Part shown: one piece after another, positions 1-8,490 of the stretch
Layout of the letters: every line of letters starts with the position of its first letter
Position numbering within the stretch: the first letter of the stretch is position 1
Source of the DNA: an uncultured Coriobacteriaceae bacterium
GTDB lineage: Bacteria; Actinomycetota; Coriobacteriia; Coriobacteriales; Coriobacteriaceae
NCBI GenBank assembly: GCA_944322305.1
Contig: CALUOP010000004.1
Coordinates: 124,001-188,000, forward strand
Direction: 5' to 3'
Length of the DNA: 64,000 nucleotides
Position numbers and translations under genes: made by a program
The notes under the pieces: generated by a model
Databases searched by the model: none
What the model saw: only the letters and a program-made list of their open reading frames with translations
Told to the model about the DNA's origin: nothing

Positions 1-231
1 GTCGGTGATCTCGTGGCGTGAGCGCGCAAGGTAGCCGTCGACCTTGTCGGTCAGGCTCAGCGTGAGGTAGATGAGAAACGCCAGCACGTCGAAGATCCCC
101 GTGCTCAGCCCCAGCGTGCCGTCGGGAAGGGTTGCCAGCACCATGTAGACGGGGATGAACAGGATGCGCACGCAGGTGACGATGTTGGCCGGCGTCCAGA
201 TGCTCGTCAGCTCTTTTTGAGTATCGCTCAT
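1..231 (-). CDS. pgsA: CDP-diacylglycerol--glycerol-3-phosphate 3-phosphatidyltransferase, N-terminal part (runs off window)
   Basis: Only the first 77 codons are present; the gene leaves the window at base 1. PgsA makes phosphatidylglycerol phosphate from CDP-diacylglycerol and glycerol-3-phosphate in the membrane. The visible part starts MSDTQKELTSIWTPAN, has a hydrophobic first membrane segment and ends in DKVDGYLAR, the first half of the CDP-alcohol phosphotransferase signature (D-G-x2-A-R). The rest of that motif lies outside. ATG at 229-231 begins 3 bases after the rimO stop, so it is co-transcribed as the distal gene of the rnj-ftsK-rimO run. The exact CDP-alcohol subfamily is inferred from the rimO-pgsA neighbourhood. 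Confidence 0.85.
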   Translation of the reverse strand, partial: MSDTQKELTSIWTPANIVTCVRILFIPVYMVLATLPDGTLGLSTGIFDVLAFLIYLTLSLTDKVDGYLARSRHEITD

Positions 232-234
232 GGC

Positions 235-1575
235 TTATTTCACCACATGTCCTATCAGCTCGTAGCAGAAGCTGTCCGTGAATTCACACGTTACCATATC
301 ACCAACGCGCGCGTCTGTGACGTCCAAATGCACGGCGCCGTCGGAATCGGGGGCTTGGAACCACGCATGGCCCACGAACTCAGGGCCGTCGTCCGTCTCC
401 TCCACGCCGTCGATAATGACCTCCGCGCGCTCGCCAACGTGCGCGGCGGTAGCGGCGAAGCCCAGCGACTCGGCCAAGTCCATGAGCGTCTGGGTGCGCT
501 CGCGCTTGGTCTCCTCATCAACCTGATCTGCCATGCGCGCCGCCAGCGTACCGTCCTCCCGCGAGTAGGCGAAGACGCTCGTGTAGTCGAAGCCCACGCG
601 GTCGAGGAAGTCAACGAGCTCGGCCGCCTCCTCGTCCGTCTCGCCGGGAAAGCCTGCCATGGCCGTGGAGCGCAGCACCATGCCGGGAATCTCGGCGCGC
701 AGGCGCGCAAAAAGCGCCTCAAGCTCGGGCGCCGACCCGCTGCGGCGCATGGCCGCGAGGATCCGCTCGTTGCAGTGCTGGATCGGGATGTCGATGTAGG
801 GCAGCACCTCGGGGGTGTCGCGGATGGCGGCGATGAGCTCGTCGGTCATGCCCTCGGGCTGCAGGTACAGCACGCGCACCCACACGCGCTCCGGGCGAAC
901 CGCCTCGGCCACCGCGCACAGAAGCTCGGCGAGCGTGCGGGGACCGGGGACGTCGTCGGAGAAGTCGGTGCCCCAGATGCCGGTGTCCTGGCCGATGAGC
1001 ACGATCTCGCGCACGCCGCCCGCCACCAGCTCACGGACCTCGGCGATGATGTCGTCGGCCGGGCGCGAGGCGTAGCGCCCGCGGATATAGGGAATCGCGC
1101 AGAAGCTGCAGAAGCGGTCGCAGCCGTCGGAGATCTTCACGTAGGCGCTCGCCGCGGTCACGGTGCGCAGCGTGTCGGGAATGAACGGGGGCTCGGCGCG
1201 GTGCGTCCCCACCACGGCGTCCACGCGCGAGACGATGTCGTCCTCCTCGTCCGTGCGCACGAAGGCGGCAACCTCCGGCAGCTCCTGGGGAAGCTCGTCG
1301 CCGTAGCGAGACGGCACGCATCCGCACATCACGATGGGCACGGAGCGCACGCCGTCGGCGACCTCCTCGGCCAGCTCGATGGTGGCGGTGACGCTCTCCT
1401 CGGTTGCGGAGGCGAGAAACGAGCAGGTGTTCACGATGACGCAGCTCGCATCGGCCGGCTCTGCGGCCTCCGCGTAGCCGGCAGCCGTGAGCCGGGCGCG
1501 CATGCGGTCGGTGTCCACCTCGTTTTTGGCGCAGCCCAGCGTGATGTAAAAGACAGATCCCAAAGCCTCAGACAT
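235..1575 (-). CDS. rimO: Ribosomal protein S12 methylthiotransferase RimO
   Basis: Radical-SAM enzyme (446 aa) that adds a methylthio group to an aspartate of ribosomal protein S12. The N-terminal UPF0004 domain has the cluster-binding cysteines in TLGCAKNE (C15), NTCSF (C51) and near C84/C86. The radical-SAM motif GCDRFCSFC (C152, C156, C159) is followed by IPYIRGRYASR, and a TRAM-like domain fills the C-terminus. The TLGCAKN start and full family length favour RimO over the tRNA enzymes MiaB or MtaB; a clear MtaB paralogue lies at 17012-18289. The ATG at 1575 has GAGGA just upstream. It lies between yajQ and pgsA on the same strand. Confidence 0.93.
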   Translation of the reverse strand: MSEALGSVFYITLGCAKNEVDTDRMRARLTAAGYAEAAEPADASCVIVNTCSFLASATEESVTATIELAEEVADGVRSVPIVMCGCVPSRYGDELPQELPEVAAFVRTDEEDDIVSRVDAVVGTHRAEPPFIPDTLRTVTAASAYVKISDGCDRFCSFCAIPYIRGRYASRPADDIIAEVRELVAGGVREIVLIGQDTGIWGTDFSDDVPGPRTLAELLCAVAEAVRPERVWVRVLYLQPEGMTDELIAAIRDTPEVLPYIDIPIQHCNERILAAMRRSGSAPELEALFARLRAEIPGMVLRSTAMAGFPGETDEEAAELVDFLDRVGFDYTSVFAYSREDGTLAARMADQVDEETKRERTQTLMDLAESLGFAATAAHVGERAEVIIDGVEETDDGPEFVGHAWFQAPDSDGAVHLDVTDARVGDMVTCEFTDSFCYELIGHVVK

Positions 1576-1615
1576 GGTTCCTCACATGACAGGTGAAAGC
1601 GGGCGGGAGCCCGGC

Positions 1616-2113
1616 TTAGCGGTAGTTCACGTACTGCAGGGGCTGACCGTAGTCTTGGTCGCGCAAAAAGGCGATGACCTGCTGCAAGGTGTCGCGCGAC
1701 GGCGAGCTCACGCGCAGCTTGTCGGACTCGATGGTGACCTTCACCTTGAGCTTGGTGCCCTTGATGTCCTTGTTGATCTTCTTGGCGGTGTCCTGGTCGA
1801 TGCCCTCCACGATGCGGCCCACGATGCGCACGCTGCCGCCCGAGGCAGCCTGCGGCTCTGCCCACGAGACGCTCTTGAGGTCGACGCCTCGCTTGACGAA
1901 CTTACTGTTGAGGATGTCGATGACCTGGCGCGCCACGAAGTCGGCCGGGGCGGTTACGGTGAAGGTCTTCTCGGGCTTGGAGAGCTCGATCGCCGCGCCC
2001 GACCCCTTGAGGTCGTAGCGCTGCGTGAGCTCGCGCGCGGCCTGCTGGTAGGCGTTGTCGACCTCCTGCATGTTCACCTGGGAAACGACGTCGAAGCTGG
2101 AATCCTTGGCCAT
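1616..2113 (-). CDS. yajQ: YajQ family nucleotide-binding protein (DUF520)
   Basis: A 165-aa protein of the YajQ/UPF0234 family: two ferredoxin-like halves that bind nucleotides, with c-di-GMP binding shown for some proteobacterial members. The start MAKDSSFDVVSQVNMQE and the segment RYDLKGSGAAIEL are typical of the family, and the length is normal. ATG follows AAAGGAG at good spacing. The cellular role in actinobacteria is not established, so nothing more specific is claimed. Confidence 0.9.
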   Translation of the reverse strand: MAKDSSFDVVSQVNMQEVDNAYQQAARELTQRYDLKGSGAAIELSKPEKTFTVTAPADFVARQVIDILNSKFVKRGVDLKSVSWAEPQAASGGSVRIVGRIVEGIDQDTAKKINKDIKGTKLKVKVTIESDKLRVSSPSRDTLQQVIAFLRDQDYGQPLQYVNYR

Positions 2114-2137
2114 AGCTGGCTCCTTTCAGGTAAGGAT

Positions 2138-2158
2138 GCGGGGCGCGAGACGCCCCGC
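2138..2158 (-). other. GC-rich hairpin between the RodZ-like gene and yajQ
   Basis: A perfect 8-bp stem (2138-2145 with 2151-2158) and 5-nt loop lie in the 67-base gap between the RodZ-like stop and the yajQ start. There is no T-run on the minus strand after the stem, so it is a weak terminator at best; it may act as a processing or pausing hairpin inside the operon. Confidence 0.45.
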
Positions 2159-2180
2159 GGTTACATGGCGCTCGGCTCTG

Positions 2181-3509
2181 TCACGCCGCACTGTCGGTAT
2201 CGCCGGCGTCGGTGCCTGAGCTGTCTGTCCCGGCGTCCTCGCCGGTGCCCGCAGAGCCGGAGGCAGCGGGCTGCGGCACCTCCACGGAGATGCGGCTCAC
2301 TCCGGCGCTCTTGCGGTCGAAGCTGAGCTCCTCGCCGTTCTCGGTCACGGTCACGGCGTCGGACTTGTCCACGCGAATCTCGAAGGACTCGGTGGGCTCG
2401 TACTCGCGCGAGAAGGGCCCGGCGGTTTGCGAGGCGTACACAGACTTGCCGTCCACGGTGATCTCCATCCACACCGACACGCCGCTTTCGACCTCCACGC
2501 CGATCACGGTCGGCTCGGCTGCTTGGTCGGCATCGGCGTCGCTGCCAGCGTCTGAGCTGCTCGCGCCGGAGCCTTCCTCACCGTCGGCGGCGCTGTCCGC
2601 GTCGGAGCCGTTTGCCGCGTCGGCGTCGCCGGCGTTCTCGTCGGATGTCTGGGCATCCGCGTCAGCGTTCTTGTCGCTGGCGCTCTCGCCGTCCGCGCTC
2701 CCTGCGCCGCCGGCGTCTGTCTGCGCGGCCGCCGGCTGGTCAGAGCTCGCGCCGTTCTCAGGCTGCGCGGTGCAGCCCCGCACCGCCAGCACGACAAGCA
2801 CCACCAGCAGGGCGAGAACAACCACCCCGCCTATGATGAGCAGGCGCGGATCGAACCCGAAACCCGCCGACGCGCTCCCCCGCCGTGTCCCGCGACCGTC
2901 GGCGGCACGGGAGGAGCGGGAGCCGGCCTGGCTCCTGCCCGCACCTGGGTGCGCACCGCTGCGCGCAGAACCACGTCCGCCGCGGTTGCGCGCGCCGGTG
3001 CCGCGGCTCTGCCCGCCGCGCGCGGAGCCCGCGCGGGAAGCTCCGCGCCGGGTCGGGTCGGCCGGTGCGAACGAGTTGCGCGGTAGCGTGCGCGTGGCAT
3101 CCGAGCCGTGCACGGCCTCGTAGTCGGACACGTAACCCGCCTGCGGGGGGCGCCCGACGCCGCGGGTGCCGGCCAGGCGCGAAGGCGCCGTCCGCGTCCC
3201 GCCGGACGAGCGCACCGTGGTCTCCATCACCGCGCCCTGGTAGCGCCCCGCGTGGGTCCGGGCGCTCTTCTCGAACTCGTAGAGGTCGTCGAAGTAGGCG
3301 TCGATGACCTCGCGGGGGTTGAGCCCCAGGTAGCGGGCATAGCTGGAGATCATGCCCTGAGCGTAGCCGCGCGGAGGCATCTGGGTGAACTCGCCGTTCT
3401 CGAAGTACTCGAGGATCTGTGGGCGGATCTTGATGACGTTGGCGACCTGTTGAATCGACATCCCCAGCTGGCGCCGGCGATTGAGGAGCATCTCGCTGAA
3501 CCGAGCCAT
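2181..3509 (-). CDS. RodZ-like membrane protein with N-terminal HTH domain
   Basis: A 442-aa single-pass membrane protein. Residues 1-80 form a RodZ-type helix-turn-helix (MSIQQVANVIKI, then FENGEF and PPRGYAQG as in the HTH_25 family). Residues 90-222 are a long Gly/Arg/Ser-rich basic linker and 223-243 a transmembrane helix. An Asp/Ala/Ser-rich acidic spacer follows, then a DUF4115-like extracytoplasmic beta domain near residues 330-420. RodZ links MreB to the elongation machinery in rods. No mreB is in the window, so a cell-shape role is inferred from architecture only. It sits directly downstream of ftsK (10-base gap) and may share cell-envelope functions with it. The basic and acidic linkers are unusually long. 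Confidence 0.8.
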   Translation of the reverse strand: MARFSEMLLNRRRQLGMSIQQVANVIKIRPQILEYFENGEFTQMPPRGYAQGMISSYARYLGLNPREVIDAYFDDLYEFEKSARTHAGRYQGAVMETTVRSSGGTRTAPSRLAGTRGVGRPPQAGYVSDYEAVHGSDATRTLPRNSFAPADPTRRGASRAGSARGGQSRGTGARNRGGRGSARSGAHPGAGRSQAGSRSSRAADGRGTRRGSASAGFGFDPRLLIIGGVVVLALLVVLVVLAVRGCTAQPENGASSDQPAAAQTDAGGAGSADGESASDKNADADAQTSDENAGDADAANGSDADSAADGEEGSGASSSDAGSDADADQAAEPTVIGVEVESGVSVWMEITVDGKSVYASQTAGPFSREYEPTESFEIRVDKSDAVTVTENGEELSFDRKSAGVSRISVEVPQPAASGSAGTGEDAGTDSSGTDAGDTDSAA

Positions 3510-3518
3510 AGGCCTCTC

Positions 3519-6266
3519 CTAGTACGCGCCGTCCATCTGCGCCTCAAGCCGCTTGAGCTCCTCAAGCCCCTCGGGATCGAGGAGCACCTCGCGCGGTTTC
3601 GAGCCGTCAGGAGGGCCGACGATACCCTTCTCTTCAAGCATGTCCATTATTCTACCAGCTCGCGCGTAGCCGACCTTGAGTCGGCGCTGCAAGCCGGAGG
3701 TAGAGCCCAAACCCGACTCGACCACCACCTGCGCGGCCTCCCACACAAGCGGGTCGTCCTCCCCCGCCTCGTGGGCGGCAGCCGAGCCCGAGCCCATGGC
3801 GGGGGTCACGGCCGAAAGTATCTCCTCGTGGTACTCCGGATCGCCCTGCTCCTTCCAGAACGCCACGATCTGGGCGATCTCCTCGTCCGAGACGTAGCAG
3901 CCCTGGATGCGCTTGGGCTTGCCCCAGTCGACCTTGGAGAAGAGCATGTCGCCCAGGCCGATGAGCTTCTCGGCGCCCACCTGGTCGATGATGACGCGCG
4001 AGTCGATGCCGGTGGCCACCTTGAAGGCGATGCGGTTGATGATGTTGGCCTTGATGAGGCCGGTCACCACGTCGGAGCTGGGGCGCTGCGTGGCCACGAT
4101 GAGGTGGATGCCCGCCGCGCGGCCCAGCTGGGCGATGCGCACGATGGAGGCCTCGACGTCCTTGCCCGCCACCATCATGAGGTCGGAGAGCTCGTCGATG
4201 ATGATGACGAGGTAGGGCATCTTGTCGGGCGGGTTGTCGTAGCCCTCGTAGGCGCCGGCGGCCTGCTTCTTGTTGAAGGTGCCGATGTTGCGCACGTTCA
4301 GACGCTCGAAGATCTTGAGGCGTCGCTCCATCTCGGCCACGCCCCACGACAACGCGCTGGCGGCCTGCTTGGGCTCGGTTACCACCGGCACGTACAGGTG
4401 CGGCAGCCCGTTGTAGCCCGAAAGCTCCACGCGCTTGGGGTCGACCATGATGAGGCGCACGTCCTCGGGCACGGCGCGCATGAGGATCGACGAAAGGATG
4501 GCGTTGATCATGACCGACTTGCCCGAGCCGGTGGAGCCGGCGATGAGCAGGTGCGGCATCTTGGCGAGGTCGGCGATGACCGGCGCACCCTCAACGTCGC
4601 GGCCGATGGCGAGCTCGAGCGGGCCGCCCTTGGCGAAGGGCAAAACGTCGCCCAGGCTCACGGTCTGACGGGTGCGGTTAGGGACCTCCACGCCCACGAG
4701 CGAGGTGCCCGGAATGGGGGCGAAGATGCGCACCGCCTCAGCGGCCAGCGAAAGCGCGATGTCATCCTCGAGGTTCTGGATCTTGCTGACGCGCTCGCCT
4801 TCGCCCATCTGCACCTTGTAGGTGGTGACGGTGGGGCCGGCGATAAGCCCGACCACGCGCGCCTGCAGGTTGAACTCCGCGAGCGTGGACTGCAGGCTCG
4901 CCGCGGTCTGCTCGAGCTCGGTGCGGTCGACGGCGGAGGTGGCGGACTGCGGGTTGTGCGCGAGAAGCCCCATGGGCGGCAGCCCCGCCGCAGCGGTCGC
5001 CACGGCCTTGGCCGCTCGCTTGGCGCCGCGCGCCACCGCGTTGCCCGTGCCCTCGGGGGTTTGCGCGGCGATCTTCTCCTGCGCCTGTACGGCCTGCGAG
5101 GCCGCCTGCTTGAGGAAGTCGGGCACCACGATCTCGTCGCCGTCTTCCACCGGCCGGCTCGCTTCCGCCGCGGCCCGCGCCGGCTTGGACGGCTTCTCGG
5201 CAGGAGGCTCCGCGGGAGCCTGCTTCTGCGTGGCAGCGGGCGTCTCGGACGCAGCCGTCGCGGCGCGCGCCTTCTTGGAGCGCGGGGCACGCTTGAGCAG
5301 GCGCGTGGGGGCGGTGCCCTCCTCGTCGTCTGAGAGCACGGTGTCCATCATCGGAAACGACTCGTCAGCGCCGTCGTCGGCAAAGGGCAAAAGCGTGGTT
5401 GCCGCCTCGTCGGCCGGGACGTCCTGCTCAACCTGCACGAAGGGATCCTCACCGTAGTCCACCCCGACGTTGCGGTCGATCACGGTGGTCATGCGGTTGC
5501 CGAGAAACGCCGTCTCGCTCGCATCGAAAAGCCGCCCTTGGCCTCCTGCGGCGGGAGCCGGCGCGGCACCTGCCGCCTCGACCCCGCCCCAAGGGGCGTC
5601 GTTGACCTCGGGACGGCGGCGCTCCACAAGCGCGGCCACGCGGTCGCGCGCCCCGGCGATAACGTCGCCGATGGAAAGGCCGAGCACCACGAAGCCGGCA
5701 ACCACCACGCCGACGAGAATCACCGCGGCGATGAGCGTGCCAAAGGCGGCTTTGAGCCCGTAGGCCACGAAGGCCCCGACGTAGCCGCCCGAGGCGGCCA
5801 GGTGAGCGTAGCCGAAGAAGGTGGTGCGCATCATATCCTCGGAGGCCCCGGGGCCGGCTACCCCCGTGCCGACGAACAGGGCGAGCAGTGCAAGCACGCC
5901 CACGAACACCAGCCCGCCGCCGCAGACGCTGCGCGCGCGCACGGGAAACCCGCTGCGCACGAACAGCAGCGCCGAGGCGGCGAGCAACAAAAACGGTATG
6001 AGGTAGGCGCCCAGGCCGAAGCCCGCGTGGAAAAACGACGCGATGGCCTGGGTGAGCGGTGCGGTCGAGGGGGCGACCACGGCGATAAGCGAGGCCACCG
6101 CCACGACGGCGATCCCGAGTGCCACCAGGTCGCGCGCGGTGCCCTCCCCTACGAGCGGGCTTGGGTTTTCCTCGGGCGCCTGCCGTGATGCGCGGAGCGG
6201 GGCCGCAGGGGCCCCGCCTCTCTTACCTTTTGATGCTGCTGCGTTTGAGCTGCGTTTCTGAGCCAA
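3519..6266 (-). CDS. ftsK: DNA translocase FtsK/SpoIIIE
   Basis: A 915-aa septal DNA pump that moves chromosome ends through the closing septum and aligns dif sites. Hydrophobic segments span roughly residues 45-200, with an acidic/Ala-Pro linker at 220-430. The motor follows, with Walker A GSTGSGKS at 577-584, Walker B-type LVIIIDEL, and RPSSDVVTG. A gamma winged-helix domain occupies the last 70 residues. The start is a TTG at 6264-6266 with GGAGGT 6 bases upstream, embedded in the last codons of rnj, so the two are translationally close. It lies 10 bases upstream of the RodZ-like gene. Confidence 0.95.
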   Translation of the reverse strand: MAQKRSSNAAASKGKRGGAPAAPLRASRQAPEENPSPLVGEGTARDLVALGIAVVAVASLIAVVAPSTAPLTQAIASFFHAGFGLGAYLIPFLLLAASALLFVRSGFPVRARSVCGGGLVFVGVLALLALFVGTGVAGPGASEDMMRTTFFGYAHLAASGGYVGAFVAYGLKAAFGTLIAAVILVGVVVAGFVVLGLSIGDVIAGARDRVAALVERRRPEVNDAPWGGVEAAGAAPAPAAGGQGRLFDASETAFLGNRMTTVIDRNVGVDYGEDPFVQVEQDVPADEAATTLLPFADDGADESFPMMDTVLSDDEEGTAPTRLLKRAPRSKKARAATAASETPAATQKQAPAEPPAEKPSKPARAAAEASRPVEDGDEIVVPDFLKQAASQAVQAQEKIAAQTPEGTGNAVARGAKRAAKAVATAAAGLPPMGLLAHNPQSATSAVDRTELEQTAASLQSTLAEFNLQARVVGLIAGPTVTTYKVQMGEGERVSKIQNLEDDIALSLAAEAVRIFAPIPGTSLVGVEVPNRTRQTVSLGDVLPFAKGGPLELAIGRDVEGAPVIADLAKMPHLLIAGSTGSGKSVMINAILSSILMRAVPEDVRLIMVDPKRVELSGYNGLPHLYVPVVTEPKQAASALSWGVAEMERRLKIFERLNVRNIGTFNKKQAAGAYEGYDNPPDKMPYLVIIIDELSDLMMVAGKDVEASIVRIAQLGRAAGIHLIVATQRPSSDVVTGLIKANIINRIAFKVATGIDSRVIIDQVGAEKLIGLGDMLFSKVDWGKPKRIQGCYVSDEEIAQIVAFWKEQGDPEYHEEILSAVTPAMGSGSAAAHEAGEDDPLVWEAAQVVVESGLGSTSGLQRRLKVGYARAGRIMDMLEEKGIVGPPDGSKPREVLLDPEGLEELKRLEAQMDGAY

Positions 6267-6267
6267 A

Positions 6268-7935
6268 TCAGACCTCCATGACGACCGGGATGATCATCGG
6301 CCGCGAATGGGTGCGGTTCCACAGGAAGTTGGTGAGCGAGTCGCGCACCGCCTTGCGCACGGCATCGGTGCCCGTGGTGAAGTTGAAGGAGCCCTTCTCG
6401 ATGGTGCGCAGGATAGCCTCGTTGGCGTCCACGGTGAAGGCGTCGTCGGTGGAGAAGCTCACGCCGCGGCTGGAGAACTCGATGCCCTCCACGCGGTTGT
6501 GCTTGGGAGAGACGGTGACGACCACGGTTACCAAGCCGTCGTTGGCGAGCTTCTGGCGGTCGCGCAGCACCACCGGGTCCGCGTCGGCGATGCGCAAGCC
6601 GTCCACGTACACCACGCCCGAGTCGACCGACGGGCCCACCTTCACGCGCCCGTCGCGCATCTCGAGCGTGTCGCCGTTGTCGAGCACGAAGATGTTCTCG
6701 CGCGGGATGCCCATCTTCTCGCCCAGCTCGGCGTGGGCGCGCAGGTGCACCGCCTCGCCGTGTACCGGCATGAAGTAGGCCGGGTGCGTCATGGCGAGCA
6801 TGAGCTTGAGCTCCTCCTGGGAGCCGTGGCCCGAGACGTGCACGAGCATCTTGGTCTTGTCGTACACCTCGCAGCCCAGCTTAGCCAAGTTGTTGACGAC
6901 CTGCTGGACGGCCTTCTCGTTGCCCGGGACGGGCGTGGCCGAGATGATGACGGTGTCGCCCTCGTGGATGGAGAGGGTCTTGTGCTCGCCGTTGGCCATG
7001 CGCGACAGCGCCGAGAGCGGCTCGCCCTGGGACCCGGTGCACATGACGACGATCTTCTCCTCAGGGATGGAGCCCACGTCGAAGGCGTCGACTATGGAGT
7101 CCTCAGGCACCTTGAGGTAGCCCAGTTCGCGCGCCACGCTGGTGTTGGTGAGCATGGAGCGGCCCGTCACCACGACCTTGCGGCCGCAGCCCACCGCGGC
7201 GTCGCAGATCTGCTGCAGGCGGTGGATGTGGGAGGAGAAGCTCGCCACGAAGACGCGCCCCTCGGCGTTCTTGATGATGTGGCGCAGGCTCGAGCCCACC
7301 TCGGCCTCAGACTTGGTGAAGCCGGGGACGGTGGCGTTGGTAGAGTCGGAGAGCAGAAGGTCGATGCCCTGGCGCGCGAACTTGTTGATGAGCTCGTAGT
7401 CGGGGCGCACGCCGTCGATGGGCGTCTGGTCGAGCTTGAAGTCGCCGGTGTGCATGACCGAGCCCTGCGGGGTGCGGATAAACACGCCCAGCGCCGCGGG
7501 GATGGAGTGGGTCATGGAGAAGAAGTCGATCGAGATGCAGCCCAGGTTGATGTGGGCACCGTCTTTGACCTCGCGCATCTTGACGTTCTTCAGGCGGTGC
7601 TCGGCGAGTTTGCCCTCGATGAAGCCGAGCGTGAGCTTGCTCGAGAAGATCGGCACGCGAACGTTCAGGTCCTGCAGCAGGTACGGCAGGGCGCCGGTGT
7701 GGTCCTCGTGGCCGTGGGTGATCACGATGCCGCGCAGCTTGTCCTCGTTCTCGAGCACGTAGCTGTAGTCGGGCAGCACCAAGTCGATGCCGGGCTGGGA
7801 GTCGTCAGGGAACATGAGGCCGGCGTCAACAAGCACCATGTCGTTGCCGCACTCGAAGGCGGTCATGTTCTTGCCGATGCCGTCCAAACCACCCAGCGGG
7901 ATGATGCGCAGCGGCGGGTTCTTGCGTTTTGCCAT
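6268..7935 (-). CDS. rnj: Ribonuclease J
   Basis: A 555-aa metallo-beta-lactamase/beta-CASP nuclease for mRNA decay and rRNA maturation (endonuclease and 5'-3' exonuclease). The metal-binding motif HGHEDH lies at residues 74-79, followed by a beta-CASP domain (FVASFSSHIHRLQQ), HVSGHG, and a C-terminal RNase J domain. The start at 7935 (MAKRKNPPLR) is chosen over an upstream in-frame ATG at 8052 because AAGGAG sits 10 bases before it and homology begins there; the upstream codons fall in the leader. It heads the rnj-ftsK-rodZ-yajQ-rimO-pgsA run. Confidence 0.95.
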   Translation of the reverse strand: MAKRKNPPLRIIPLGGLDGIGKNMTAFECGNDMVLVDAGLMFPDDSQPGIDLVLPDYSYVLENEDKLRGIVITHGHEDHTGALPYLLQDLNVRVPIFSSKLTLGFIEGKLAEHRLKNVKMREVKDGAHINLGCISIDFFSMTHSIPAALGVFIRTPQGSVMHTGDFKLDQTPIDGVRPDYELINKFARQGIDLLLSDSTNATVPGFTKSEAEVGSSLRHIIKNAEGRVFVASFSSHIHRLQQICDAAVGCGRKVVVTGRSMLTNTSVARELGYLKVPEDSIVDAFDVGSIPEEKIVVMCTGSQGEPLSALSRMANGEHKTLSIHEGDTVIISATPVPGNEKAVQQVVNNLAKLGCEVYDKTKMLVHVSGHGSQEELKLMLAMTHPAYFMPVHGEAVHLRAHAELGEKMGIPRENIFVLDNGDTLEMRDGRVKVGPSVDSGVVYVDGLRIADADPVVLRDRQKLANDGLVTVVVTVSPKHNRVEGIEFSSRGVSFSTDDAFTVDANEAILRTIEKGSFNFTTGTDAVRKAVRDSLTNFLWNRTHSRPMIIPVVMEV

Positions 7936-8047
7936 AGTGAGAAATACTCCTTTCGGAACGCGGTTGCTATGCAAACAGCGGCTGTATGCCGCAAACGGAG
8001 CAGGTGAGGCGCGAGAGAGATAAGGCGCCATGTTCGCAGTGTTCAAT

Positions 8048-8074
8048 ATCATACCGGTTCCGCAGGTATTTCAA
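8048..8074 (-). promoter_or_regulatory. Probable rnj promoter
   Basis: On the minus strand a TTGAAA -35 box (8069-8074) precedes TATGAT (8048-8053) with 15 bases between. An alternative -10, GATATT, gives 18 bases. Either implies a leader of about 100 nt before the rnj start. Called by eye. Confidence 0.45.
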
Positions 8075-8146
8075 ACGGCCACGTGCAAACCTAACAGGAA
8101 GTACGGAAAAGGCAGCGACGCCTCTTGAGGTCCAAGCGAATGCGCC

Positions 8147-8218
8147 GGCCGGGACAGGGGTTATGAACCCGAAATCTGTCCGATATCAGATTTCGGGTTC
8201 ATAACCCCTGTCCCGGCC
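8147..8218. repeat. Palindromic element A of the conserved-loop hairpin family
   Basis: A perfect 32-bp inverted repeat (8147-8178 with 8187-8218) around an 8-nt loop TCCGATAT. The loop, read on the opposite strand as ATATCGGA, matches the loop of four other elements in the window, whereas the stem sequence does not. At the position of the 3-nt internal loop in the other copies (AAC/GTT) this copy is fully paired. It lies between the rnj promoter and the tandem elements B and C. The 7936-8490 gap holds no credible gene. Confidence 0.85.
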
Positions 8219-8274
8219 TCATCGCCTTCTCCTTACGTGCGAGAGGCACAGCATGTTTTTGCTCGCAACAAAAA

Positions 8275-8341
8275 GGGGGCCGGTCGACAGAGTTCCTGAT
8301 TTTGTTATCGGGCAAAATCAGGGTTCCTATCGACCGGGCCC
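8275..8341. repeat. Palindromic element B of the conserved-loop hairpin family
   Basis: An imperfect stem (8275-8304 with 8313-8341) closes on loop TTATCGGG. The inner 10-bp stem ends in TTTTG/CAAAA as in C, D and E, and a small internal loop with GTT interrupts the stem at the family position. Together with its left flank it is a diverged tandem copy of element C, with a unit of about 110 bp. Confidence 0.85.
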
Positions 8342-8386
8342 TAACGCATGCGAGAAGGACAATGCATTTTCGCCTGCAACGAAGAA

Positions 8387-8454
8387 GGGGGCCGACCGTA
8401 AGGGCTCTGGATTTTGATATCGGGCAAAATCCAGCTTCCTTACGGTCGACCCCC
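8387..8454. repeat. Palindromic element C of the conserved-loop hairpin family
   Basis: Stem 8387-8416 with 8425-8454, loop ATATCGGG, inner arm TTTTG/CAAAA, and a 3-nt internal mismatch at the family position. It starts 36 bases after the pnp stop on the minus strand. In pnp-derived RNA the loop would read CCCGATAT, the same sense seen for elements D and E relative to their upstream genes. It could serve as the 3' end or stability element of pnp mRNA. Confidence 0.85.
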
Positions 8455-8490
8455 TATGCGTGCGCTAAAAACGCAGGCTATGCGAAGGGT

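Noticed and set aside
3108-5333. 741-aa plus-strand open frame opposite ftsK
   Set aside because: His/Arg/Gly/Leu-rich shadow of a GC-rich gene on the other strand; ftsK is a clear homologue.
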